A program made the translations under genes and the position numbers. The notes under the pieces are model-generated. The model did no database searches and had not been told where the DNA came from. It was given only the letters and a program-made list of their open reading frames with translations. Source: Crossiella sp. CA-258035 (GTDB lineage: Bacteria > Actinomycetota > Actinomycetes > Mycobacteriales > Pseudonocardiaceae). Taken from it: a stretch of DNA of 64,000 nucleotides. The stretch is taken from positions 7,779,501 through 7,843,500 of the forward strand of contig NZ_CP116413.1 of NCBI RefSeq assembly GCF_030064675.1, in the 5' to 3' direction. Shown here piece by piece: positions 54,611 to 61,829 of the stretch; positions within the stretch are counted from its first letter, which is position 1; each line of letters starts with the position of its first letter.

Positions 54611-55686
54611 GCGTTGGCTCCGGCCGCGGCGAGGCGCTCCGCCTTGTCCGCGGCCGTGAGCGCGTCCAGCACCCCGTCCAGCTCGCCGTCGAGCACCTGG
54701 TCCAGGTTGTAGGCCTTGTAGTTGACCCGGTGGTCGGAGATCCGGTTCTCCGGGTAGTTGTAGGTGCGCACCCGCTCGGAGCGGTCCACCGTGCGGACCT
54801 GGCTGCGCCGGTCCGCGGAGGCCTTGCGGGCGGCCTCCTCCTCGGCCAGGGCGACCAGCCTGGCCTGCAGCACGGCCATCGCGCGGGCCTTGTTCTGCAG
54901 CTGGCTGCGCTCGTTCTGGCAGGAGACCACGATGCCGGTGGGCAGGTGGGTGATGCGCACCGCGGAGTCGGTGGTGTTCACGCTCTGGCCGCCGTGGCCG
55001 GAGGAGCGGAAGACGTCCACCCGCAGGTCCTTGTCGTCGATCTCGACCTCGACGTCCTCCTGCTCGGGGTAGACCAGCACCCCGGCCGCGGAGGTGTGCA
55101 CGCGGCCCTGGGACTCGGTCACCGGCACCCGCTGCACCCGGTGCACCCCGGCCTCGTACTTCAGCCGGGCCCACACGCCGTCCAGCTCGGCCCCGCCCTT
55201 GCTCTTGACCACCATGGTGACGTCCTTGAACCCGCCCAGGTCGGACTCCACCGAGTCGAGCACCTCGGTCTTCCAGCCCTGCCGCTCGGCGTAGCGCAGG
55301 TACATCCGCAGCAGGTCGCCCGCGAACAGCGCGGACTCCTCGCCGCCCTCGCCGGACTTGATCTCCATCACCACGTCGGCGGAGTCGTGCGGATCGCGCG
55401 GCAGCAGCAGCTCGGTGAGCTTGCGCTCCAGCGCCGGGATGGTCTCGGCCAGCGTGGCGGCCTCGGCGGCGAACGCCTCGTCCTCACCGGCCAGCTCCAG
55501 CGCGGCCTCCCGGTCGGAGCGGGCCTGGTCCAGCTCGCGCAGGGTGCGCACCACCGGGGTCAGCTCGGCGTAGCGACGGCCCAGCTTGCGCGCCACCGCC
55601 TGGTCGGCGTGCACCGCGGGATCGGCCAGCCGACCCTCCAGCTCGGTGTACTCGGTGAGCAGGGTGTCCAGCGAGGCGGTGTCCAC
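54607..55686 (-). CDS. prfA: peptide chain release factor 1
   Basis: 359 residues. The RF1 tripeptide region and the GGQ loop ([26 protein letters not shown]) are intact, followed by [43 protein letters not shown]. It terminates translation at UAA/UAG. GTG start 73 bp after the rpmE stop. Equals Rv1299. No hairpin lies between it and the convergent HAF gene, so read-through antisense transcription is likely. Confidence 0.97.
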   Translation of the reverse strand: MDTASLDTLLTEYTELEGRLADPAVHADQAVARKLGRRYAELTPVVRTLRELDQARSDREAALELAGEDEAFAAEAATLAETIPALERKLTELLLPRDPHDSADVVMEIKSGEGGEESALFAGDLLRMYLRYAERQGWKTEVLDSVESDLGGFKDVTMVVKSKGGAELDGVWARLKYEAGVHRVQRVPVTESQGRVHTSAAGVLVYPEQEDVEVEIDDKDLRVDVFRSSGHGGQSVNTTDSAVRITHLPTGIVVSCQNERSQLQNKARAMAVLQARLVALAEEEAARKASADRRSQVRTVDRSERVRTYNYPENRISDHRVNYKAYNLDQVLDGELDGVLDALTAADKAERLAAAGANA

Positions 55687-55705
55687 GGCGGTCCTTCCGT
55701 TGGCG

Positions 55706-55763
55706 GTAGCCGACACGACAACGGCGCCCACCCCGATGGGATGGGCGCCGTGAAGTCGGCTAC
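55706..55763 (-). terminator. two-tier hairpin after rpmE
   Basis: Outer arms GTAGCCGAC (55706-55714) and GTCGGCTAC (55755-55763); inner arms ACGGCGCCCA (55721-55730) and TGGGCGCCGT (55742-55751). The rpmE stop codon lies in the outer right arm. It could attenuate transcription between rpmE and prfA or be a regulatory structure. Confidence 0.65.
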
Positions 55764-55972
55764 TTGTTGCGCTTGCCGTAGCGGGCCTCGAAGCGCGCCA
55801 CCCGGCCGCCGGTGTCGAGGATCTTCTGCTTGCCCGTGTAGAACGGGTGGCAGTTCGAGCAGACCTCGACCGTGATCTGGCCGGTCTTCTTGGTGCTGTG
55901 GGTCTCGAAGGTGTTGCCACAGCCGCAGTTCACCTGGGTGACCACGTAGTCTGGGTGGATACCGCTCTTCAC
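55760..55972 (-). CDS. rpmE: 50S ribosomal protein L31, zinc-binding form
   Basis: 70 residues. [23 protein letters not shown] and [34 protein letters not shown], with CxC and CxxC motifs, identify the zinc-containing (C+) L31 paralogue; zinc-free copies in actinomycetes are usually Zur-controlled. ATG start. Equals Rv1298. In most actinobacteria rho precedes it; here it borders the accessory region instead. Confidence 0.97.
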   Translation of the reverse strand: MKSGIHPDYVVTQVNCGCGNTFETHSTKKTGQITVEVCSNCHPFYTGKQKILDTGGRVARFEARYGKRNK

Positions 55973-56194
55973 CTGTTGTGTCCTTTCTCAGGGGCCGCCG
56001 GGTCCCCACGAGCCGTACAACGGGGTGAACCGGAGCCTTATTCCGACCTGTGAGTATGCCAGGTCTTCGGGGGTGCTCTCGCCGTGGGACCGCTCACCTC
56101 CAGAAACCGACCTCCGGGCGCAATGGCCGGACCATCGGGCGCATTGCCAGCGCAGACTGCTGTTATCGGTGACTGCGAGCAGCACACTGACCAC

Positions 56195-56599
56195 GTGCTG
56201 TGTGCAGCGAGCTGGCGGCTTCCCGTGCGGACCTGGCTGGGCATCCCGCTGCTGGTCATCGGGTCGATGATCGGCCTCGGCGGGCTCGGCCTGCTGGCGG
56301 TCGGCTCCCCCACCGAGCTGTTCAGCGCCATGTTCGGCGTCGGCGCCGCGATGGGCCTGCTCACCAGCCGCAACATCGCCTGGCGGGCGTCCTGGCAGCG
56401 GCACGGCCTGCGCTGGCCCTACCTCGTCGCGGTGGTGGCCGCCGGGGTCGCGCTGGACGGGGTCGAGCTGCCCTCCGGGCTGGCGGTGGCCATCGGCACG
56501 CCCTGCCTGCTGCTGCTCGTGCGCACCCTGCGCCAGCTGCAGACCGTGGACCCCGACGGCGGCTGCGCCGAGACCAGGGACCTGATCAGCTCCACCTAG
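56195..56599 (+). CDS. small multi-helix membrane protein
   Basis: 134 residues. Hydrophobic segments TWLGIPLLVIGSMIGLGGLG, LFSAMFGVGAAMGLL, WPYLVAVVAAGVALDGV and LAVAIGTPCLLLLVRTL suggest four helices; the short C-terminus is hydrophilic (DPDGGCAETRDLISST). No family recognised. The start is uncertain: GTG 56195 or 56225; the frame is open to 56084. Divergent from rpmE. Confidence 0.6.
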   Translation: MLCAASWRLPVRTWLGIPLLVIGSMIGLGGLGLLAVGSPTELFSAMFGVGAAMGLLTSRNIAWRASWQRHGLRWPYLVAVVAAGVALDGVELPSGLAVAIGTPCLLLLVRTLRQLQTVDPDGGCAETRDLISST

Positions 56600-56621
56600 C
56601 CCGCTCCCCTGCTGAAACGGG

Positions 56622-56659
56622 AACGGCGCGTCCCCCGCAGGCCCGGGGACGCGCCGTTT
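56622..56659. terminator. bidirectional hairpin terminator
   Basis: Arms AACGGCGCGTCCCC (56622-56635) and GGGGACGCGCCGTT (56645-56658), 9-nt loop, between the convergent membrane protein gene (stop 56599) and the ketosynthase gene (stop 56677). Confidence 0.8.
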
Positions 56660-56676
56660 CCGGCTTGCTGAGGCGA

Positions 56677-57939
56677 TCAGCCGTCCCAGCGCTTGGCGAC
56701 CAGCACCGCGTTGTGCCCGCCGAAGCCGAAGGAGTTGCTCATCGCGTACCGCACCTCGTGCTCCTGCGGCGCGTTGGCCACGAAGTTCATCTCCGCGTCC
56801 AACGGCTGGTGCAGGTTCATCGTGGGCGGCACGATCCCGGTGCGCATGGCGAACCCGCAGGCGATCAGCTCGACCGCGCCGGCCGCGCCGATCATGTGCC
56901 CGGTCATCGACTTGGTGGAGCTGACCGGGATCTTGGTGGCGTGCTCGCCGAGGACCTGCCGGATGGCGAAGGTCTCGGTCTTGTCGTTGAGCTCGGTGCT
57001 GGTGCCGTGCGCGTTGATGTAGTCGATCTGCTCCGGCGTGATGCCCGCGTCGGCCAGCGCCCTGCTCATCGCGCGCACGGCGCCCGCCGCCTCCGGGTGC
57101 GGGGCGGTCCAGTGGTGCGCGTCGGAGGTCGCCGCGTAGCCGGCCACCTCGGCCAGGATCGGCGCGCCCCGGCGCAACGCGTGGTCCAGCGACTCCAGCA
57201 CGACCACCCCGGCGCCGGCGGCCATGATGAAGCCGTCCCGCTCGGCGTCGAAGGGCCTGCTGGCCCGCTCCGGGTCGTCGTTGCGCCGGGACAGCGCTCT
57301 GGCGTTGGAGCTGGAGGCGATGTCCAGCGGGGTGACGCTCATCTCGGTGCCACCGGCGATGACCACGTCGGCCTCGCCGTACTGGATCCACCTGGTCGCG
57401 GTGCCGATGGCGTCGGTGCCGGTGGCGCAGGCCGCACTGATCGCCAGCGTCGGGCCTGCCGCGCCGAACATCAGGCTGACCTCACCGGTGGGCGAGTCGT
57501 GCGCGCCGGTGATCGCCTGGTAGGCGCCGACCGCGCGGCCGCCCTTCTCCTGCAACAGCTTCACCGAGTCCTGCATGTACTTCATCGCGCCGTAGCCGGT
57601 GCCCAGCAGCACGCCGGTGCGCGGCGCGAGCTCGCTGTCGATGGTCAGCTTGGCCGACTCCACCGCCTGGATCGAGGCGGCCACCCCGTACTGGGCGAAC
57701 AGGTCCATCCGCCTGCTGAGCTTGCGCGGCATGTGGTCCTCGGCGACGAAACCCTTGACCTCACCGGCGATCTGGGTCGGGAAGGGTTCGGCGTCGAAGG
57801 TGGTGATCCGGGCGATCCCGCTGCGCCCGGCCATGAACGCGGCCCAGGTGTCCTCCGCGGTCAGGCCGACCGGGCTGATGGCTCCCCAGCCGGTGACGAC
57901 GACCCTGGGCCGCCGCTTCCTGAACTCCTCTACCGACAT
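56677..57939 (-). CDS. 3-oxoacyl-ACP synthase II (FabF/KAS II-like)
   Basis: 420 residues. Catalytic triad intact: Cys171 (ISAACATGTDAIG), His311 (INAHGTSTELND), His348 (GHMIGAAGAVE), with Lys343 in STKSMTGH. Decarboxylative condensation of an acyl primer with malonyl-ACP. No acyl carrier protein, fabD or fabG is adjacent, so it is not part of the main fatty-acid operon. It lies 30 bp downstream of the ligase/ALDH fusion in the same direction, so the pair probably works on one acyl substrate. ATG start. Confidence 0.9.
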   Translation of the reverse strand: MSVEEFRKRRPRVVVTGWGAISPVGLTAEDTWAAFMAGRSGIARITTFDAEPFPTQIAGEVKGFVAEDHMPRKLSRRMDLFAQYGVAASIQAVESAKLTIDSELAPRTGVLLGTGYGAMKYMQDSVKLLQEKGGRAVGAYQAITGAHDSPTGEVSLMFGAAGPTLAISAACATGTDAIGTATRWIQYGEADVVIAGGTEMSVTPLDIASSSNARALSRRNDDPERASRPFDAERDGFIMAAGAGVVVLESLDHALRRGAPILAEVAGYAATSDAHHWTAPHPEAAGAVRAMSRALADAGITPEQIDYINAHGTSTELNDKTETFAIRQVLGEHATKIPVSSTKSMTGHMIGAAGAVELIACGFAMRTGIVPPTMNLHQPLDAEMNFVANAPQEHEVRYAMSNSFGFGGHNAVLVAKRWDG

Positions 57940-57969
57940 CAGCTCTTCTCCACCTCGTGTGTCCGCCGG

Positions 57970-60600
57970 TCAGGCGTTGGCCATCCGGTTCTTGCGGGCT
58001 GCCGGCAGGTGCTCGGCGACGGCCTTGGAGATCAGCAGCGGCTCGGCCACCCGCTGCCCCTGGTACGCCACGTAGTTCGCGGCCACGCCGTACCCGCCGA
58101 ACGGCTTGTTGCCGTCGTCGGTGTCCAGCACGGTCAGGTTCACCGACACGATGTGCCGCTTGCCCAGTGCCGCGACCACGTCGGGCGCGTCGCCGTAGAC
58201 CATCGCCCCCATCGCCCGCTCGTTGACCGTGGGGTGGTTGGCGAAGGCGCGCAGCTGCTGGGTGTTCTGGTAGATGACCACGTTGAAGATCGGGGCGAAG
58301 GTCTCCTCGATCGGCATCTTCTTGTTGTAGGGCCGCACCAGCACCGCGGGCTCCAGGTGCCGGGACCGGAAGTCCAGCCGCCCGCCGGCCACGATGTGCT
58401 CACGGTTGAGCCGCAGGTAGTCCGCGGCCGCCTCGATCGCGGTCTCGTAGTACAGCGGGCCGTAGTCCGCGCCGGGGTCGGTGTAGCTGCCGTAGCGCAG
58501 CTCGGAGACCCGTTTGGTGAGCTGGTCCACGAAGGCGTCCGCCTCGTTGGCGTGCACCAGGAACACGTCGGGGGCGAAGCAGTCCTGGCCGGAGTTGAGC
58601 ATCCGGATGCGCACCGCGTCGGTGACCGCGAGGTCGATGTCCGCGCCCTCGGTCACGATGAACGGGTTCACGCCCTGGCCGAAGAACAGCAGCATCTGGT
58701 CATCGCGCAGCTCGGCGCGGACCAGCTCGGCGTTCTGGTACGCGCCGGTGAACACCAGCACATCGGCCTCGGCCACCGGCACCTCGACGAACTGCCGCTG
58801 GCTCAACGTGGTCAGCTCGATGTTGTCCAGCTTGTGCACCGGCGCGAGCAGCTCGTGCAGCCGCTTGGTGGTGCCGGTGACCTGGCTGGACGGCCGGAAG
58901 ATGATCTCGTCGGTGTACAGCGACGGGATCAGCGTGTAGAGCACGTAGGAGTAGAACAACACGTTGGAGGACATGAAGACCGCCATCTTCGGCACCCGGC
59001 CGGGGCGGTAGGCCGAGACCTCCGAGAGCGCGCCCTCCAGCGCGCTCAGCCCGGCCTCGACCTCGTCGAGCACGGCCTTGTGGTTGGAGATCTCGGTCAG
59101 CACGTCGATCAGCGGCTGCGGGTCGTTGCGGATGAACTCGGCCACCGCGCGCAGGGCGGCCAGCCGCTGCGGGTGCGGCACCGCGGCCAGGTCGGTGAGC
59201 CGGGTCAGGTCGGGCTTTCCGTTGTTGTTCAACGGGAACTCGGTCACCACCAGCACCTGGTTGGGCTGCTCGTAGGAGGGCAGCAGCGCGCAGATCTTCT
59301 CCCGCCAGTAGCGGGCCTCGCGCAGTTCCGGGTCGGCCACCACGAACACCAGCTGGCTGCCCCGGCGCTCGTCGTCCAGCGCGACCACCTTGACCGGCGC
59401 TCCGGCCTCCTCGGCCTTGCGGGCCAGGGCTTCCGGGTAGAGCGTGTGACCCATCCGGTGCACCGCGTACTTGCGCCCCACCACGTAGAGGTTGCCCTCG
59501 GCGTCGGTGTAGCCGATGTCGTTGGTGCGGTAGACGTCCTCGGTGTGCTCGGTGACCGAGCCGTCCGCGGCCAGGTAGCCGGTGAGCTGGCCAGGCGAGC
59601 TGACCAGGATCTCGCCGATCTCGCCCGGCGGGACCGCGTTGCCGTCCTCGTCCAGGATCCGCACCACGACCCCGTCCAGCGGCTGGCCGCAGCCGACCGC
59701 GTTGCCGGGGGCGGCCAGCGCGATGTTGCCGACCTCGGTGCTGCCGTAGCCGTCCAGCAGGGGCTGGCCGGTGGCCGCGATGAACTTCTCCGCCAGCGCG
59801 CGGTCCAGCGGCGCGCCGCCCACGCACCACATCCGCACGTCCCGCAGGCTCGCCGCGGACTCCGGCCTGCGCTCCACCAGCTTCAGCATGGTGTGGTAGG
59901 TCGCGGGGGTCGCGTCCACCACGGTCGCCCGGTAGCGCCCGGCCATGTCGACCGCGTGGTCCAGGCGGGCGTACGGCGCCACGATCAGCGAGCAGCGGGC
60001 CACCCACCACAGCAGCACGAGCGAGAGCCCGTACTGGTGCGAGAAGGGCAGCAGCGGCATCAACACGTCGGCCTCGGTGTAGCTCATCCGCTGCTGGGTG
60101 CGCTCGATGTTGCCCAGGAAGGAACGGCCCGAGCGGACGATGCCCTTGGGCTCGCCGGTGGTGCCCGAGGACCAGGCGATCAGCGCGTCCGGCCGGGTGA
60201 ACCAGTCCACAAAGGACAGTGAGCCGCCGAGGGCGGGGATCGACTGCGCCTCGTCCAGCAACCCGTCCAGGCTGATCACGTGGTCGGGGTCGAGCACCGT
60301 CAGGTCCTGGCTGACCTCGGGGCGCACCAGCGCCCAGCCCGCCCTGGCGAAGGCGGTGATCCGCGCGGTCTCCTCCGGCGTCTGCCGGTGGTCCACCAGC
60401 ACGATCGAGGTGTCCAGGTGCACCAGGGCCAGGAGCACGGTGACGTACCCGGCCGAGTTGTCCGCCTTGAGCATCACCCGGCTGCCTGGACACAGCCCAC
60501 GTGCGCGCAGCGCCGCGGCCACCCGCAGCGCGTCCTGCTCGACCTCTGCCGCGGATCGCACGGAGTTCGCTGTCACCAACCTGGCTGCCACAGGTTCCAC
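57970..60600 (-). CDS. acyl-adenylating ligase fused to an aldehyde dehydrogenase
   Basis: 876 residues. Residues 1-480 are an ANL-superfamily ligase: A3 LIAWSSGTTGEPKGIVR (about 140-157), GYGSTEVGN, YRTNDIGY, and the A10 Lys in LNNNGKPDLTRL (about 462). Residues 535-870 are an ALDH-superfamily domain with nucleophile Cys about 674 (NSGQDCFAPD), EETFAPIFNV and a GGYG C-terminal loop. No carrier-protein domain. It could activate an acid and reduce it to an aldehyde (or thioester), or run the other way. The GTG at 60600 has GGGAG upstream and a 29-bp palindrome 40 bp further. Followed by the FabF-like gene. Confidence 0.85.
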   Translation of the reverse strand: MEPVAARLVTANSVRSAAEVEQDALRVAAALRARGLCPGSRVMLKADNSAGYVTVLLALVHLDTSIVLVDHRQTPEETARITAFARAGWALVRPEVSQDLTVLDPDHVISLDGLLDEAQSIPALGGSLSFVDWFTRPDALIAWSSGTTGEPKGIVRSGRSFLGNIERTQQRMSYTEADVLMPLLPFSHQYGLSLVLLWWVARCSLIVAPYARLDHAVDMAGRYRATVVDATPATYHTMLKLVERRPESAASLRDVRMWCVGGAPLDRALAEKFIAATGQPLLDGYGSTEVGNIALAAPGNAVGCGQPLDGVVVRILDEDGNAVPPGEIGEILVSSPGQLTGYLAADGSVTEHTEDVYRTNDIGYTDAEGNLYVVGRKYAVHRMGHTLYPEALARKAEEAGAPVKVVALDDERRGSQLVFVVADPELREARYWREKICALLPSYEQPNQVLVVTEFPLNNNGKPDLTRLTDLAAVPHPQRLAALRAVAEFIRNDPQPLIDVLTEISNHKAVLDEVEAGLSALEGALSEVSAYRPGRVPKMAVFMSSNVLFYSYVLYTLIPSLYTDEIIFRPSSQVTGTTKRLHELLAPVHKLDNIELTTLSQRQFVEVPVAEADVLVFTGAYQNAELVRAELRDDQMLLFFGQGVNPFIVTEGADIDLAVTDAVRIRMLNSGQDCFAPDVFLVHANEADAFVDQLTKRVSELRYGSYTDPGADYGPLYYETAIEAAADYLRLNREHIVAGGRLDFRSRHLEPAVLVRPYNKKMPIEETFAPIFNVVIYQNTQQLRAFANHPTVNERAMGAMVYGDAPDVVAALGKRHIVSVNLTVLDTDDGNKPFGGYGVAANYVAYQGQRVAEPLLISKAVAEHLPAARKNRMANA

Positions 60601-60639
60601 CGCTGGTCTCCCACCCCTCGCCCGGTTACCCCGGCGTGA

Positions 60640-60668
60640 CCGTGTCCGTACCCGGAGTACGGACACGG
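60640..60668. promoter_or_regulatory. long palindrome upstream of the ligase/ALDH operon
   Basis: Perfect 12-bp arms CCGTGTCCGTAC (60640-60651) and GTACGGACACGG (60657-60668) around CCGGA, centred about 54 bp before the ligase start codon. Size and position suggest a dimeric-repressor operator (TetR-like) or a leader hairpin. No regulator gene lies next to it in the window. Confidence 0.65.
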
Positions 60669-61654
60669 GCGATTGCCTACCGGAGTTTCAATGCGTTACT
60701 TTTGATCACGTTGTGTGTCGGCCCGCTGACTGTGGGTTCCCACCCGGGTCAGCAGTCCCAGTGCCTCGTGACCCGCCACCGGTCACGGTTCCGAGCCGCG
60801 AATTCCAGCATTGGTCGGAACACCCACTCAAATTACCGGGGCACCGTCGTGTTTCGACAATGAGAACTTTCTGACGTTCTTCCGGCTAGATAAAACTTCC
60901 TGAAGCAAGTACCGGCGTGAGGGCTTCGCGACCGTCCGCACTCGATCGCCGCCTGAGGTACCGCTCGATGGAGGCAGTCCACCACCCGCGTCTGCGGAGA
61001 ACCACCATACCCGCCCTGATCTGCCCCGATCACCGGACGTCCGGCCCGTTGGGCTGCCCGGACAGGCAGACCGGGACCAGCGGGGCAGGCTCGTCCTACC
61101 TAGTCCGGTTCACGCCAGGACTAAGCCGTACAGCCCAGTGAGCACCCGGCCGAACGGACCAGTCAACCCGTTTCCCGTGTCCCGGAGAGCGCGCAATGCG
61201 GCCCGCTGACACACACCACGTCAACTCCGGGCAAACCTTTCCCTCACCCTTGCGACCGACACGAACTCTATTATTGAACAGGCGACCGAATTCCCCGCTT
61301 TTCCGGGAAAAGACGTCAAGTCTGTGCAAAGTGTGTCGGCTAATAGCCCACCGCCGGGCGGCAGAACCGTGAACCCGCGACCGGCCCCGCGCGGCCCCCT
61401 CGCCCCAGGCCCCCGGCGGCGGGCACCGGGCTGATCAGGGGGCTCCGACCTGCGCGGAAGGGCGGCCACCCCGGGCCGGACGACCGGCGGCCCTGGCACT
61501 GCACGGACGGCGCTGGAAGTCCAGCGGCGGCGCCGCTGTGGATCAGCGAAGTGAGAGTCGGGCGGGTCGCGCGGGCCGGGCCCGCAAGCCGGTCGAAGCG
61601 GACGCCCCGGGGTGCGAGATGTCGATGCGGGCGCGGATCGGCCCTGGGCATGGG
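60669..61654. other. gene-free spacer of about 1 kb
   Basis: No supported gene on either strand; the open frames lack ribosome sites and domain patterns. The middle part is less GC-rich than the surroundings (for example around 60690-60900 and 61255-61350), as promoters usually are. A tight dyad CTTTTCC/GGAAAAG lies at 61298-61312. It separates the lanthipeptide operon terminator from the ligase operon promoter. Confidence 0.55.
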
Positions 61655-61693
61655 TCGGGGGATGCTCCCGGTCGCGGCGAGAGCATCCCCCGA
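61655..61693 (-). terminator. terminator of the lanthipeptide operon
   Basis: Perfect 13-bp arms TCGGGGGATGCTC (61655-61667) and GAGCATCCCCCGA (61681-61693) with a 13-nt loop, 24 bp past the precursor gene stop on the minus strand. A smaller dyad, GCACACA/TGTGTGC (61696-61710), lies in between. Confidence 0.8.
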
Positions 61694-61716
61694 TGGCACA
61701 CACTGTGTGCGGTGGA

Positions 61717-61821
61717 TCACCAGCAGATCAGCAGACTCAGCGTGCTGATCAGGCCCATGCCGAGCTCGGCAGGGCTGTCGACCTCGGCAGGTTCGATGGC
61801 CTGCAGGTCAAGAACGTCCAT
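61717..61821 (-). CDS. lanA: class III lanthipeptide precursor peptide
   Basis: 34 residues, too short for usual gene calling. Leader MDVLDLQAIEPAEVDSPAEL carries the LDLQ box recognised by class III synthetases (compare LLDLQ in RamS-type peptides). The core ends ISTLSLLICW: Ser26-x2-Ser29-x3-Cys33 is an exact labionin/lanthionine motif, followed by a terminal Trp. Only one ring can form. ATG 8 bp after the LanKC stop; the Shine-Dalgarno GGGGAGG overlaps that stop, so translation is coupled. Confidence 0.88.
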   Translation of the reverse strand: MDVLDLQAIEPAEVDSPAELGMGLISTLSLLICW

Positions 61822-61829
61822 CCGGGTTG

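Noticed and set aside
56200-60222. 1340-codon open frame on the plus strand
   Set aside because: Antisense shadow of the FabF-like and ligase/ALDH genes. Composition is His/Gly/Arg/Gln-rich with no domains, typical of the frame opposite a GC-rich gene.
61221-61703. Minus-strand 160-codon frame downstream of the precursor (possible extra lanthipeptide gene)
   Set aside because: It runs through the terminator hairpin and has no leader box, domain or ribosome site.
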